Source: Stenotrophomonas koreensis
GTDB lineage: Bacteria > Pseudomonadota > Gammaproteobacteria > Xanthomonadales > Xanthomonadaceae
Assembly (NCBI RefSeq): GCF_001431525.1
Contig: NZ_LDJH01000006.1
Coordinates: 124,001 to 188,000, forward strand
Reading direction: 5' to 3'
Length of the DNA stretch: 64,000 nt
Below the pieces are notes generated by a model. That model worked only from the letters and a program-made list of their open reading frames with translations, made no database searches and had not been told where the DNA came from. This document shows positions 25,257 through 33,862 of the stretch, piece after piece; the first letter of the stretch is position 1, and each line of letters starts with the position of its first letter. The position numbers and the translations under genes are program-made.

Positions 25257-25673
25257 TCAGATCAGTTTGAGATCGATGCAGTCCACCGGGCACGGCGGGA
25301 TGCACAGCTCGCAGCCGGTGCACAGGTCGGCCAACACCGTGTGCATGTACTTGGCGCCACCGACGATGGCATCCACCGGGCAGGCCTGGATGCACTTGGT
25401 GCAGCCAATGCAGTCTTCCTCCACGATCACCGCCAACTGTGGCGGCTTGTGCGTGCCGCGCGAACGGTCATAGGGCAGCGGGGCCACGCCAAGCACCGTG
25501 GCCAGCTGGCGCGCGCCTTCGTCGCCACCGGGCGGGCAGCGCTCTACCCCGGCCTCGCTGCGGGCCATGGCCTCGGCATACGGGCGGCAACCCTCGAACC
25601 CGCACTGGCCACATTGGGTCTGCGGCAGCAGGCGGTCCAGGCGTTCTACAAGCGGGGTGGTCAGGCGCGACAT
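25257..25673 (-). CDS. Soluble RnfB-like ferredoxin protein
   Basis: 138 residues with three iron-sulphur sites: an N-terminal Fe-S domain (CGQCGFEGC, then CPPGGDEG) and two 4Fe-4S ferredoxin motifs, [14 protein letters not shown] and [14 protein letters not shown]. This is RnfB without its N-terminal membrane anchor, and no other rnf gene is nearby. Xanthomonadaceae commonly carry such a stand-alone RnfB-like electron carrier. Its partner is unknown. First gene of a pair with DUF1810; divergent from the pseudouridine synthase. Confidence 0.9.
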   Translation of the reverse strand: MSRLTTPLVERLDRLLPQTQCGQCGFEGCRPYAEAMARSEAGVERCPPGGDEGARQLATVLGVAPLPYDRSRGTHKPPQLAVIVEEDCIGCTKCIQACPVDAIVGGAKYMHTVLADLCTGCELCIPPCPVDCIDLKLI

Positions 25674-25830
25674 CGGGCAGTTTCATGGACAACAGGCCGG
25701 CATTATCGCAGCCGGCAGCCATGGCTGCCCAATGGGCGGCCGGGCCGATTCTGTTGCTGTCGGCCGCGCAGGCACAAACGGTCCGGGGCAAGGCATGGCA
25801 GCATGGTGGCTCCCTTGTCCGGCCGGCCCC

Positions 25831-26745
25831 ATGAGCGAGCAGCGTCACACCCGCGATGGCGTGCCCGCCAGTCGTATCCAGCTGCCGGACGGTCCCTGGC
25901 ACAGCGTGTTCGAAGCGCTGTGTGCGTTGTTCCCGGCCATTGCTGCGGCCACCTGGGCACAGCGCTTTGCGCGTGGGCGGGTGCTCGACGGCGCTGGCCT
26001 GCCGCTGACGCTCCAGGCGCCCTATCGGCTGGGAGCGGTGATCCACTATTTCCGAGAGGTGGTCGAGGAGTCGGTGATCCCGTTCACCGAAGCCCTCGTC
26101 CATGCCGACGAACACCTCGTGGTGGCCTGCAAGCCGCACTTCCTGCCCGTGGTGCCGGCCGGGCGCTATGTGCGCCAGACCCTGCTGGCACGGCTGACCG
26201 AGCGGTTGGACAACCCGCACCTGGTGCCGCTGCACCGCATCGACCGCGATACCGCTGGGCTGGTGCTGTTCTCGGCCAACCCCGCCACGCGCGGGCGGTA
26301 TCAGGCCTTGTTCCGCGAGCAGCGCATCCACAAGGACTACCTGGCCGTCGCCGCGCCGTTGCCGCATCTGACCTTTCCGTATGTGCACCGCAGCCGGCTG
26401 GTGCCGGGTGAGCCGTTCTTCCGCATGGCCGAAGTGCCTGGCGAGCCGAACAGCGAAACCGTGATCGACGTGGTCCATCGCGGCACCGACCACTGGACCT
26501 ACCGCCTGCAGCCCATCACCGGGCGCAAGCACCAGCTGCGCGTGCACATGGCCGCCCTCGGCGCGCCGTTGCTGCATGACCGCAGTTATCCGCAGCTGCT
26601 GGATCCGGCGCCGGATGATGCGGAAAAGTCGCTGCAATTGCTGGCACAGCGGCTGGAGTTTGTAGATCCTTTGAGTGGTGTGGAGCGGCGATTCGAGTCA
26701 TTCAGGTCACTGGCGTGCAGGCCTGCTGGTGAGTTGGCGGAATGA
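25831..26745 (+). CDS. RluA-family pseudouridine synthase
   Basis: 304 residues. HRIDRDTAGL holds the catalytic aspartate (Asp138) and GRKHQLRVHMAALGAPLLHD is the family C-terminal signature, so it isomerises uridine to pseudouridine in rRNA or tRNA. An N-terminal extension of about 85 residues takes the place of an S4 domain. The specific RNA target is unknown. ATG at 25831 (MSEQRHTRDG) is chosen; the preceding in-frame stretch is not family-like. Stands alone, 158 bp from the divergent ferredoxin gene. Confidence 0.88.
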   Translation: MSEQRHTRDGVPASRIQLPDGPWHSVFEALCALFPAIAAATWAQRFARGRVLDGAGLPLTLQAPYRLGAVIHYFREVVEESVIPFTEALVHADEHLVVACKPHFLPVVPAGRYVRQTLLARLTERLDNPHLVPLHRIDRDTAGLVLFSANPATRGRYQALFREQRIHKDYLAVAAPLPHLTFPYVHRSRLVPGEPFFRMAEVPGEPNSETVIDVVHRGTDHWTYRLQPITGRKHQLRVHMAALGAPLLHDRSYPQLLDPAPDDAEKSLQLLAQRLEFVDPLSGVERRFESFRSLACRPAGELAE

Positions 26746-26791
26746 CGGTTCACTCTGGATTTTTTGGGCGGCTGCGTGTTGCAGGCAATCG

Positions 26792-27517
26792 CTATCTCCC
26801 GACTCCTGGCTTTTCTTGCCGGCCGGGTTTGCTGCGGGGGATGCGGGGTGGTAGATCGCGAACGTGCCAGCTCATGTAAGCCAGTCCCAGCGCCCATAAC
26901 GCCAACCCGGCAACGATCACCGGCCAGAAGAAGAAGATCCACAGCCATTGGTAGCTGGCAGAGGTGGACTTGACGCCAAGAGGTGGTTCCAGATGCAGCT
27001 CGACACGTTCTCCCAGCAGGGCTGGCCCAACCTGCAACACCGAGAACGTAACGGTCGAACGCCCACGCGGCAGCGTGGCCGGTGCCGGCTGAGTGGGGCC
27101 GCCAAATAGTTTCGGGTCGTCATCCGGCGCTTGGGGTCTCATGCCGCGGCTGATGGTGTGGGCACCGCGTCCGGTTCGTGGTCCGGCTTCGTAAACCACA
27201 CTCTCGGTGGATGTGCTGACTTGGAGAATGACCGGCTGGCCTGGGTCATCCACATAGTAGCCTTGCGCCCGTTCCTCGTGGCTGTAGCGACCCAGTTCCG
27301 GCCGCTCCTGGCCCTGCGCATAAGCATGCCGGAGTTTAAGATCCACGTAGTCGGGGTGCAGGCGCAGTACATTCACCTGTGCGCTATGGCCGGGCTCCAG
27401 GGTGAGTGGAATGATGTAACTGTGCGAGGCAATACGGTTGCCTATGGTGCCCACCAATGTGTACAACGCAGCCAGTGCGAAAAGCCACCAGCCGATACGC
27501 GCAATCATGCGTTCCAT
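26792..27517 (-). CDS. Hypothetical two-TM membrane protein
   Basis: 241 residues, not recognised. One membrane helix near the N-terminus (WWLFALAALYTLVGTIGN), an extracytoplasmic domain of about 160 residues, a second helix (WLWIFFFWPVIVAGLALWALGLA) and a basic tail. The start is certain from AAGGAGGTAACG before the ATG at 27517. Base composition is less GC-rich than in the neighbours. It opens a pocket of accessory genes (26792-29036) lying between the pseudouridine synthase gene and metG. Confidence 0.7.
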   Translation of the reverse strand: MERMIARIGWWLFALAALYTLVGTIGNRIASHSYIIPLTLEPGHSAQVNVLRLHPDYVDLKLRHAYAQGQERPELGRYSHEERAQGYYVDDPGQPVILQVSTSTESVVYEAGPRTGRGAHTISRGMRPQAPDDDPKLFGGPTQPAPATLPRGRSTVTFSVLQVGPALLGERVELHLEPPLGVKSTSASYQWLWIFFFWPVIVAGLALWALGLAYMSWHVRDLPPRIPRSKPGRQEKPGVGR

Positions 27518-27729
27518 CGTTACCTCCTTGTGCAGGTCTGGGGGCGCCAAGCCCCCGACATCCTGCCCACAGAGTTCCGTGCGTGGCAGCTGCAGTCAAC
27601 AATCCTCGTCACAACAAGTGGAATTGAGGAGAGCTGCACTCTGGATCTTGCTGGTTCGCAACCGGCTATTGAGGCGGCAACGGGCGCTTGCTGGTTTGGG
27701 GCGATCACATCAACAGCTCAGGGATGACC

Positions 27730-28266
27730 ATGCGTGCAGTGGCAGTCGGTTTGTTGTTGGCAACATTGGGAATGGCCGGTTGTGCCTCCATCCCCTTGAG
27801 TACCGCGCTACGTCTGTCGTCGATATCGCCAGCCACACTGGCGCAGGTGGATCCGTCGCAGGTGCGCGTGCGCATTGCCTTGCCGCAGGGTGTCGAGCTG
27901 GATGTGGCCAGCGCACGCTTGAATCTTGAAGTCAGCAGCGATGGGCACAGCCAGCGTGAGGCCTTGCCGTTGGTGCTGATCAACAAGGAAAAAGGCACCC
28001 GCAGCCCGGGTGTTTTCCGCAGTGACATGCCCGTTGTCATTTACCAGTTGCGTCTGGATGAGACCGGGCAGCAGTCCATGCGCCGGTTGCGTCAGGAACT
28101 GATGCGCCCAGGTCAAAAAACCATTGCGATGAGTGTGGACGCCCCGTTTGCCGGCTTGCCCAGCGGCACGCGGGAGGTCACGTTCTGGGTGGATACCAAG
28201 CTGTCGCTGGTCGATACCTGGATGCCGTTGATCGATGGCGCGACGGTCAAGGTCAGTTGGTCGTGA
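27730..28266 (+). CDS. Hypothetical lipoprotein
   Basis: 178 residues, not recognised. A signal peptide leads to the lipobox MAGC (Cys18 from ATG 27724, Cys16 from 27730). The mature part has alternating beta-type sequence (VRVRIALPQGVELDVAS, ARLNLEVSS, REVTFWVDTKLSL). ATG at 27724 or 27730 are both possible; AGGG suits 27730. Divergent from the two-TM protein, with 212 bp between them, and followed 44 bp later by the AbiV-like gene. Confidence 0.7.
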   Translation: MRAVAVGLLLATLGMAGCASIPLSTALRLSSISPATLAQVDPSQVRVRIALPQGVELDVASARLNLEVSSDGHSQREALPLVLINKEKGTRSPGVFRSDMPVVIYQLRLDETGQQSMRRLRQELMRPGQKTIAMSVDAPFAGLPSGTREVTFWVDTKLSLVDTWMPLIDGATVKVSWS

Positions 28267-28310
28267 TGGATGCAGGGTTTCGTTTCTAGAGTTTTTGCTC
28301 AGATGTATGT

Positions 28311-29036
28311 TTGAACATCGAAATTATTGGGGGATATGCTGTGGATGGAGTCGTTAGCTCAGATGTAAAGGATAAAATTTCAAGAATACGTGATGGTTGC
28401 AAGTTGATTCTTGATAACGCTTCTTCTCTTTATGACGAGGCGCAGATACTTGGTCAGGCAGGGGCTTTTCAGCGCTGCACATTTTTGCATCTGATATCTA
28501 TCGAGGAGTGCGCGAAGATTGATTCTCTTGGTGCTGCTGCAAAGGGTTTAATAATTGGGTTTGATTTGGATCTTGATAGGTTGCATAAAAATTTGACCAG
28601 GCATGAGATTAAGAATCATATAAACTCTTGGAACTTCCCCTTCACGGCGGAGGAGGCTGATCATTCGGCAGGTGATAGAGATGCGGCCAGGGTGGCGGCA
28701 AATAAACTCAAGGGTGAATACCATAAGCTCGTCAATGGCATTAAAAACAATAGTTTATATGTTGACTTTGATGGGGTTGAGTATAGGAGGCCTCTCGAAA
28801 GTGTGGGTGAGTCCGCTGCGCTCTGGTGTCGAGATGTCAATGGTGAATTTCTTCGTAGGTCGGAGCTTTTTTTAAGGCTGCTTGATCGTATGGTTGAAGT
28901 TCCAGATGGCTACAAAAGACTGTGGGATGTTTGGGGTGGCCGGATTGTTGGATCAAAAGATGGCGAGGAACTTCGAGGGCATCTTTCAGCAATGCAGGGC
29001 GATTACGCCAGTTTTACGGGACAAGCCTCTCCATAA
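28311..29036 (+). CDS. AbiV-like abortive-infection (HEPN) protein
   Basis: About 241 residues. The segment LDNASSLYDEAQILGQAG followed by FLHLISIEECAKIDSL is the conserved core of the AbiV family, a HEPN-fold group that includes a lactococcal phage-defence protein. The gene is plainly foreign: its codons are AT-rich (runs such as ATAAAAATTTG and TTTTTTTAAGG) against a GC-rich genome. Start is uncertain: TTG at 28311 is the first possible codon after a stop at 28287, GTG at 28339 is the next candidate, and no ribosome site is clear. Ends before a strong bidirectional terminator. Predicted role: antiphage growth arrest, by family only. Confidence 0.78.
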   Translation: MNIEIIGGYAVDGVVSSDVKDKISRIRDGCKLILDNASSLYDEAQILGQAGAFQRCTFLHLISIEECAKIDSLGAAAKGLIIGFDLDLDRLHKNLTRHEIKNHINSWNFPFTAEEADHSAGDRDAARVAANKLKGEYHKLVNGIKNNSLYVDFDGVEYRRPLESVGESAALWCRDVNGEFLRRSELFLRLLDRMVEVPDGYKRLWDVWGGRIVGSKDGEELRGHLSAMQGDYASFTGQASP

Positions 29037-29070
29037 ATTTTGGTTTGACGTATGCGCCATGAATCGAGAT

Positions 29071-29104
29071 ACAAAAAAAGCCGGCTCTCGCCGGCTTTTT
29101 TTGT
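29071..29104. terminator. Bidirectional terminator between AbiV-like gene and metG
   Basis: GCCGGC/GCCGGC stem around loop TCTC, extended by matching A7 and T7 runs on either side (29071-29104); works on both strands. Confidence 0.95.
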
Positions 29105-29132
29105 ACTTCACAGCAATGTCAGTTTGCGCTGA

Positions 29133-31265
29133 TCAACGCACCGGCATGCCAGCCTGCGCACCGTCATCGGCATCGAGCAGGGCCAGTGCGCCGCCGTCGA
29201 AGCCGGCCGACAGGATCATGCCTTCGCTGATGCCGAAGCGCATCTTGCGTGGGGCCAGGTTGGCGATGAAGACCACATTGCGGCCGATGAGCTTTTCCGG
29301 TTCGCCGTAGGAGCCGCGGATGCCGGAGAAGATCTGGCGCTGGCCCAGGTCGCCGGCGTCGAGCTTGAAGCGCAGCAGCTTGTCCGAACCTTCGACAAAA
29401 CCGCACTCCAGCACCTTGCCGATGCGCAGGTCCAGCTTGGCGAAGTCGTCGATGCCGATGTAGGCCGGGGCATCGCCTTCCACCTTGGCAGGTGCAGCAG
29501 CCGCTTCGGTCTTGGCCGGCTTGTCAGCCTTCTTTTCGGCCTTCGGGGTTTCGGTGGTGGCCGGAGCCTGGTTGAGGGTGTCCTTGGAGGCGTCGGTCAT
29601 GGCGTCAATCAACTTCGGGTCAATACGGGTGAACAGCGGCGAGTAGGAGGCCGGCAGGGTCTTGCCGTCCAGTTCGACACGCTGGGTAAGGGAGAGTGTG
29701 GTGCCCAGATAGGCTTCGGCCTTGGTCACGGTGGCCGGCATGATCGGCTTGAGCACGGCAGCGATGTCGGCAAACGCCTGCAGGGCGGTGCTCAGCACGA
29801 TGTGCAGCTCGGTGCGACGTTCCGGATCCTTGGCCAGTGCCCACGGTGCGGTCTGGGCGATGTATTCGTTGACCTGGTCGGCAGCGGTCATGGCATTGCG
29901 CACGACGCCAGCAAAGTTGTTCTGCTCGTACAGGCTGCTGGCCGTGTCAACGGTGAGCATCCCAACTGCACTACGAATTGCTACATGTTGAGTCCAGATA
30001 TCACCCAACGCTTCGGTTTCAGCCGGAAGTGTCGGCTGGGTCCACAGCGTGTTGCCGAAGTGGGTATCGAGCAGCTTGGCGCAGCGGCTGGCGATATTGA
30101 CGAACTTGCCGACGACATCGCTGTTCACGCGGGCCACGAAGTCAGACAGGTTCAGGTCCAGGTCGTCCACGCCGCCGCCGCTTTTGGCGGCGAAGTAGTA
30201 GCGCAGGGCTTCGGCTTCCAGGCCGACATCCAGGAAGGTGCGGGCCTTGACGAAGGTGCCGCGCGACTTGCTCATCTTCGCCCCGTCCACGGTCAGGTAG
30301 CCGTTGACGTGCAGGCGGGTCGGCACCTTCATCCCGGTGCCGTGCAGCACCGACGGCCAGAACAGGCCGTGGAAGTTGACGATGTCCTTGCCGATGAAGT
30401 GGTGCAGTTCGGTGGCCGAATCGGCCGCGGTGATGGCGGCAAAGTCATCGCCGGTCTTCGCACAGAGGTTCTGGAAGCTGGACAGGTAGCCGATCGGCGC
30501 ATCCAGCCAGACGTAGAAATACTTGCCCGGGGCGCCGGGAATCTCGAAACCGAAGTAGGGCGCATCGCGGGAGATGTCCCAGGCGCGCAGGCCGCCTTCG
30601 GCATCCAGCCATTCGGCCAGTTTGGCCTTGACGCCCGGCAGGGCGACATCGCCGGCCAGCCATTCGCGCAGGAACTGCTGGAAATTGCCCACTTCAAAGA
30701 AGTAGTGCACCGAGTCGCGCATTTCCGGGGTGGCACCGGAAACCACTGACTTCGGCTCGATCAGGTCGGTCGGCCCATAGGTGGCGCCGCAGACTTCGCA
30801 GTTGTCGCCGTACTGATCAAGCGCCTTGCACTTGGGGCAGGTGCCCTTGATGTAGCGGTCCGGCAGGAACATGCCCTTGGCCGGGTCGTAGAACTGGGCG
30901 ACGCTGCGCTTGGAGATGTGGCCGGCGGCCTCGAGCTTGAGGTACAGCGCTTCGGTCAGCGCCTTGTTGGCCGCCGAGTTGGTGGAGTCGTAGTGGTCAA
31001 AATCCACGCCGAAGGCGGCAAAGTCGGCCTCGTGGCTGGCCTGGATGTCGGCAATGTAGGCCTCCGGGCTCAGCCCGGCCTTTTCGGCGCCCAGCATGAT
31101 CGGGGTGCCGTGGGTGTCGTCGGCGCAGACGTACCAGACCTTCTCGCCCAGCATCCGGCGTGCGCGCACCCAGATGTCGGCCTGGATGTAACCGACCAGG
31201 TGGCCGAGGTGGAGCGGGCCGTTGGCATACGGCAGGGCGTTGGTGACAAGTGCGCTACGGGTCAT
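29133..31265 (-). CDS. metG: Methionyl-tRNA synthetase
   Basis: 710-residue class I synthetase that charges tRNA-Met. HLGH at residues 19-22 and KMSKS at 330-334 are the ATP-binding signatures. The zinc knuckle CPKC...CEVC is present. A C-terminal EMAP-II-like tRNA-binding domain (FAKLDLRIGKVLECGFVEGS, AGMPVR end) gives the dimeric long form. A linker rich in Lys/Ala/Glu (ETPKAEKKADKPAKTEAAA) joins it to the catalytic body. Begins with ATG at 31265; the next gene upstream is on the same strand 81 bp away. Confidence 0.98.
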   Translation of the reverse strand: MTRSALVTNALPYANGPLHLGHLVGYIQADIWVRARRMLGEKVWYVCADDTHGTPIMLGAEKAGLSPEAYIADIQASHEADFAAFGVDFDHYDSTNSAANKALTEALYLKLEAAGHISKRSVAQFYDPAKGMFLPDRYIKGTCPKCKALDQYGDNCEVCGATYGPTDLIEPKSVVSGATPEMRDSVHYFFEVGNFQQFLREWLAGDVALPGVKAKLAEWLDAEGGLRAWDISRDAPYFGFEIPGAPGKYFYVWLDAPIGYLSSFQNLCAKTGDDFAAITAADSATELHHFIGKDIVNFHGLFWPSVLHGTGMKVPTRLHVNGYLTVDGAKMSKSRGTFVKARTFLDVGLEAEALRYYFAAKSGGGVDDLDLNLSDFVARVNSDVVGKFVNIASRCAKLLDTHFGNTLWTQPTLPAETEALGDIWTQHVAIRSAVGMLTVDTASSLYEQNNFAGVVRNAMTAADQVNEYIAQTAPWALAKDPERRTELHIVLSTALQAFADIAAVLKPIMPATVTKAEAYLGTTLSLTQRVELDGKTLPASYSPLFTRIDPKLIDAMTDASKDTLNQAPATTETPKAEKKADKPAKTEAAAAPAKVEGDAPAYIGIDDFAKLDLRIGKVLECGFVEGSDKLLRFKLDAGDLGQRQIFSGIRGSYGEPEKLIGRNVVFIANLAPRKMRFGISEGMILSAGFDGGALALLDADDGAQAGMPVR

Positions 31266-31346
31266 GACCGTTCGATGGGACGTGGGAACGCGACATTATC
31301 GCATGCCCGGCCGGCACCGCCGGTGCGGCTGCCCGGGGCGCGCGGC

Positions 31347-31571
31347 TCAGCGCCCGGGCTCGAATTGGAACACCTGCTCGATACCCACGCCCAGTGCCTG
31401 GGCGATCAGGAAGGCCACTTCCAGCGAGGGCGAGTAGCGGTTGGCCTCGATGGCGATGATGGTCTGCCGGGTGACGCCCACCCGCTCGGCCAGTTCCTGC
31501 TGGGTCAGCCCGCCTGCCTGCTGGCGCAGCTCGCGCAGGCGGTTGCCCAGGCGGCCGGTTGTCTTGCCCAT
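31347..31571 (-). CDS. Xre/Cro-CI family transcriptional regulator (74 aa)
   Basis: 74 residues, almost entirely an HTH_3 DNA-binding domain (RLRELRQQAGGLTQQELAER, VGVTRQTIIAIEANRYSPSL, AFLIAQALGVGIEQVF). This short regulator type often pairs with a small membrane protein. Here the membrane protein gene ends 3 bp upstream on the same strand, so they form an operon. The ATGTCA repeats upstream of the pair (32032-32086) are the likely operator, giving autoregulation by inference. Confidence 0.88.
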   Translation of the reverse strand: MGKTTGRLGNRLRELRQQAGGLTQQELAERVGVTRQTIIAIEANRYSPSLEVAFLIAQALGVGIEQVFQFEPGR

Positions 31572-31574
31572 GGC

Positions 31575-32006
31575 TCACATGCCCCAGCGGTGCAGGTACA
31601 GCTGGCTGGCCAGGGCCAGCACCTGGGACAGCACCCAGAATGCGAGCAGCACATGGACAAAGGCCGCGTTGCCCGGCACCAGCACGGCGACGCACAGGGC
31701 GCAGAACACCCCGCAGGCCAGCAGCCAGGATGCCAGCCGGCTGCTTTTCAGCTCGATCAACACGTCGCGCTCGTCGCGGCTCACCCCGCGCCCGCGCAGT
31801 TCGCGCAGGCTACCCAGGGCGAGCAGGGCATGGCCGATGACCTGGACCACCACCAGCACGACCAGCAGGCCGATGAAGCTGCCGATCTGCGCCGGCCCGA
31901 TGGTGGCGCCGGTGGCGGGTACGACGCGGGCGAAGTACACCCCGAACACCGCACACAGGCTGGCCAATACCAGCCACAGGCTTTTTTCATGGAAAGACAG
32001 GGGCAT
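31575..32006 (-). CDS. Four-TM membrane protein, partner of the Xre regulator
   Basis: 143 residues with four predicted helices (LWLVLASLCAVFGVYF, IGSFIGLLVVLVVVQVIG, WLLACGVFCALCVAVLV, HVLLAFWVLSQVLALA) and a charged cytoplasmic loop (RELRGRGVSRDERDVLIELK) between helices 2 and 3. Similar membrane proteins commonly precede short Xre regulators in Gram-negative genomes; function unknown. Start ATG 32006 with GGGAGT upstream. First gene of the pair; operator-like repeats lie just upstream. Confidence 0.78.
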   Translation of the reverse strand: MPLSFHEKSLWLVLASLCAVFGVYFARVVPATGATIGPAQIGSFIGLLVVLVVVQVIGHALLALGSLRELRGRGVSRDERDVLIELKSSRLASWLLACGVFCALCVAVLVPGNAAFVHVLLAFWVLSQVLALASQLYLHRWGM

Positions 32007-32031
32007 GACGGACTCCCGGGCAAGTGCGGTG

Positions 32032-32086
32032 GATGTCAAATAAACCTGACATCTGCAGGCTGCGCCCGGTATGACGTGAATGTCAA
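32032..32086 (-). promoter_or_regulatory. Probable operator: ATGTCA/TGACAT half-site cluster
   Basis: GATGTCA (32032-32038) and TGACATC (32047-32053) form a perfect 7-bp inverted repeat with an 8-bp spacer, and a third half-site ATGTCA lies at 32080-32085. On the minus strand two of these read TTGACAT, which could also be -35 elements. Position directly upstream of the membrane-protein/Xre operon suggests autoregulation. Confidence 0.6.
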
Positions 32087-32138
32087 TTATTTTTTACATC
32101 GTACCGATGGTGCGGCCAGTGCCGGGGGCCACAACGCA

Positions 32139-32163
32139 ACAACCCGGCCAGTGGCCGGGTTGT
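32139..32163 (-). terminator. Terminator of the DUF2147 gene
   Basis: 11-bp perfect stem ACAACCCGGCC / GGCCGGGTTGT around a 3-nt loop, 29 bp after the DUF2147 stop; no long U-tract. Confidence 0.75.
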
Positions 32164-32191
32164 ATGAGGCAGCGTTGTCGCCGGGGCAGGC

Positions 32192-32632
32192 TTACAGCCT
32201 TTCCCAGACCTGGGTCTTGCAGATGAAGGCAATGCAGCCGGACACCTCCAGCTTGCGGCCGCCTTCGATCAGGGCCATTTTCGAGTTGTAGACCTTGCCT
32301 TCGTCCGGCTTGAGGATCTTGCCGCCCTTCCACTTGCCGGCGCCGTCGGCGCGCATGCCGCGGATGATTTCCATGCCGGTGATCGGCTGGTTCTTGCGGT
32401 CGTCCTCGCACTTGTCGCAGACCGGGTTCGGGCGCGACGGGTTGAGCAGCTCGACGATGCGGCCGTTCAGAGTGCCGTTGCTGGTGCGGCGGATCTCGAC
32501 GATGGACTTGGCGCGGCCGGTATCCGGATCGATCTGGCGCCAGCGGCCTTCGGCCGAGTTGTTGGCCTGGGCCAGGCCGGTGGCGAAGGTGAGCGGCAGG
32601 GCCAGCAGCAGGACCTTGATGGCAGTGTTCAT
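32192..32632 (-). CDS. DUF2147 secreted protein
   Basis: 146 residues. Signal peptide (MNTAIKVLLLALPLTFATGLAQA) and the DUF2147 pattern: GRWRQIDPDTGRAKSIVEI, a CDKCEDDRKNQPITGMEIIRGM block with conserved cysteine pair, and a final CIAFICKTQVWERL with two more cysteines. Periplasmic beta-rich protein of unknown function; some members respond to stress. Monocistronic with terminator at 32139-32163. Confidence 0.9.
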   Translation of the reverse strand: MNTAIKVLLLALPLTFATGLAQANNSAEGRWRQIDPDTGRAKSIVEIRRTSNGTLNGRIVELLNPSRPNPVCDKCEDDRKNQPITGMEIIRGMRADGAGKWKGGKILKPDEGKVYNSKMALIEGGRKLEVSGCIAFICKTQVWERL

Positions 32633-32780
32633 GGGTTCCCCTCCCAGGGATGTCAGGTGAGCGGTGTGTTCATCGCGTCAAGGGCGAATGTACCCGCATT
32701 CGCGTGCGTACGGTATTTGCAATGCAGCAGGCAGTGCGGTCAGTTCATGCTCGTGACGGACAGGGGCAGATGTCCGGTTT

Positions 32781-33857
32781 TCAGGGCTGCGGCGCGCCCC
32801 ACAGCGCGGCGATCCGCCGCGCCAGCGCGTAGGGTTCGGGTGCATCGCGGTTGCTCAGCAGCACGATGTCCAGCCGTTGTTCCGGGAAGCGGATCAGCAC
32901 GTTGCGAAAGCCGATGCTCTCGCCGCTGTGCCAGGCCAGACCCGGGTGCAGCCGCCAGCCCAGGCCGTAGTGGCTGACATCCAGCTCGCCGTGGACCGGG
33001 TTGGCCGCGCTCAGTGCCTGGCTGACCAGGCTGGCCGGCAACACGCGCGGGGTATCCAGCTGGGCCAGCCAGCGCGCCAGATCCTCTGCCGAGCTGTAGA
33101 TGCCGCCATCGCCGAGCACTGCGCTGGTCAGGCTCTGGTCGCTGCGCTGCCAGTGGCCATCGAGCTGGCGGTAGCCATAGGCACGAAAGGCAATCGCCGG
33201 GCCGTCATCGGTGCGCGCATGGGTGTGGTTCATGCCCAGCGGCAGGAACAGGCGCTGGCGCAGGAACTCGGCATAGGCTTGCCCGGAGGCTTTTTCCACC
33301 ACCAGCGCGAGCAGGGCATAGCCGCTGTTGGAATAGCGGTAGCTGCTGCCCGGCGGGAAATAGGTGCGGTCCTGCCCGCGCAGGATGGCCAGCACGTCGG
33401 CGTCGCGCAGCTGCTTGTCAAGGCCGACGGGCAGATGGTCTTCGTAATCGACCAGGCCACTGGCATGCGTCAGCAGATGGCGCAGGGTCACCGTGCGGGT
33501 GGCCGGCGGCAGGCCGGGCAGCCAGCGTGCCAGCGGGTCATCCAGGCCCAGTACGCCGTCGTGCTCGAGCAGCAGCACCGCCATCGCGGTGAACTGTTTG
33601 CTGACCGAGGCCAGGCGGAAGTTGGTCCGGCCATCGACCGCCTGCCGGCTGTCCAGGTCGGCCAGGCCATAACCGCGGGCATGCAGCACCTGCCCGTTTT
33701 TGAGGATCAGCAGCGCCGCGCCGGGGCCTTGGCCGTGGTAATCGGCCATCAGTGTATCGCTGGCCTGGCGGCGCGCGGCATCGTTGTGGTCACTGGCGTG
33801 GACGGGCAGGGCGAAGGCCGAGGCGGCGGCCAGCAGCACGGGAAGGAAGCGTCGCAT
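32781..33857 (-). CDS. Serine hydrolase, beta-lactamase/penicillin-binding-protein class C type
   Basis: 358 residues with signal peptide (RRFLPVLLAAASAFALPVHA). Active-site motifs: SVSK (Ser84, Lys87), YSN in YRYSNSGYAL, and HSG in LAWHSGES replacing KTG. These identify the S12/beta-lactamase-related family (esterases, D-aminopeptidases, PBP-like proteins); true cephalosporinase activity is not implied. ATG at 33857 is preferred; a GTG at 33866 would overlap the stop of the DUF885 gene as GTGA. In either case the two genes are one operon. Confidence 0.87.
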   Translation of the reverse strand: MRRFLPVLLAAASAFALPVHASDHNDAARRQASDTLMADYHGQGPGAALLILKNGQVLHARGYGLADLDSRQAVDGRTNFRLASVSKQFTAMAVLLLEHDGVLGLDDPLARWLPGLPPATRTVTLRHLLTHASGLVDYEDHLPVGLDKQLRDADVLAILRGQDRTYFPPGSSYRYSNSGYALLALVVEKASGQAYAEFLRQRLFLPLGMNHTHARTDDGPAIAFRAYGYRQLDGHWQRSDQSLTSAVLGDGGIYSSAEDLARWLAQLDTPRVLPASLVSQALSAANPVHGELDVSHYGLGWRLHPGLAWHSGESIGFRNVLIRFPEQRLDIVLLSNRDAPEPYALARRIAALWGAPQP

Positions 33858-33862
33858 CGGGT

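Noticed and set aside
32781-33857. True class C beta-lactamase
   Set aside because: SxxK and YSN fit, but HSG replaces KTG and the protein is coupled to DUF885, so a general esterase or peptidase role is likelier than drug resistance.
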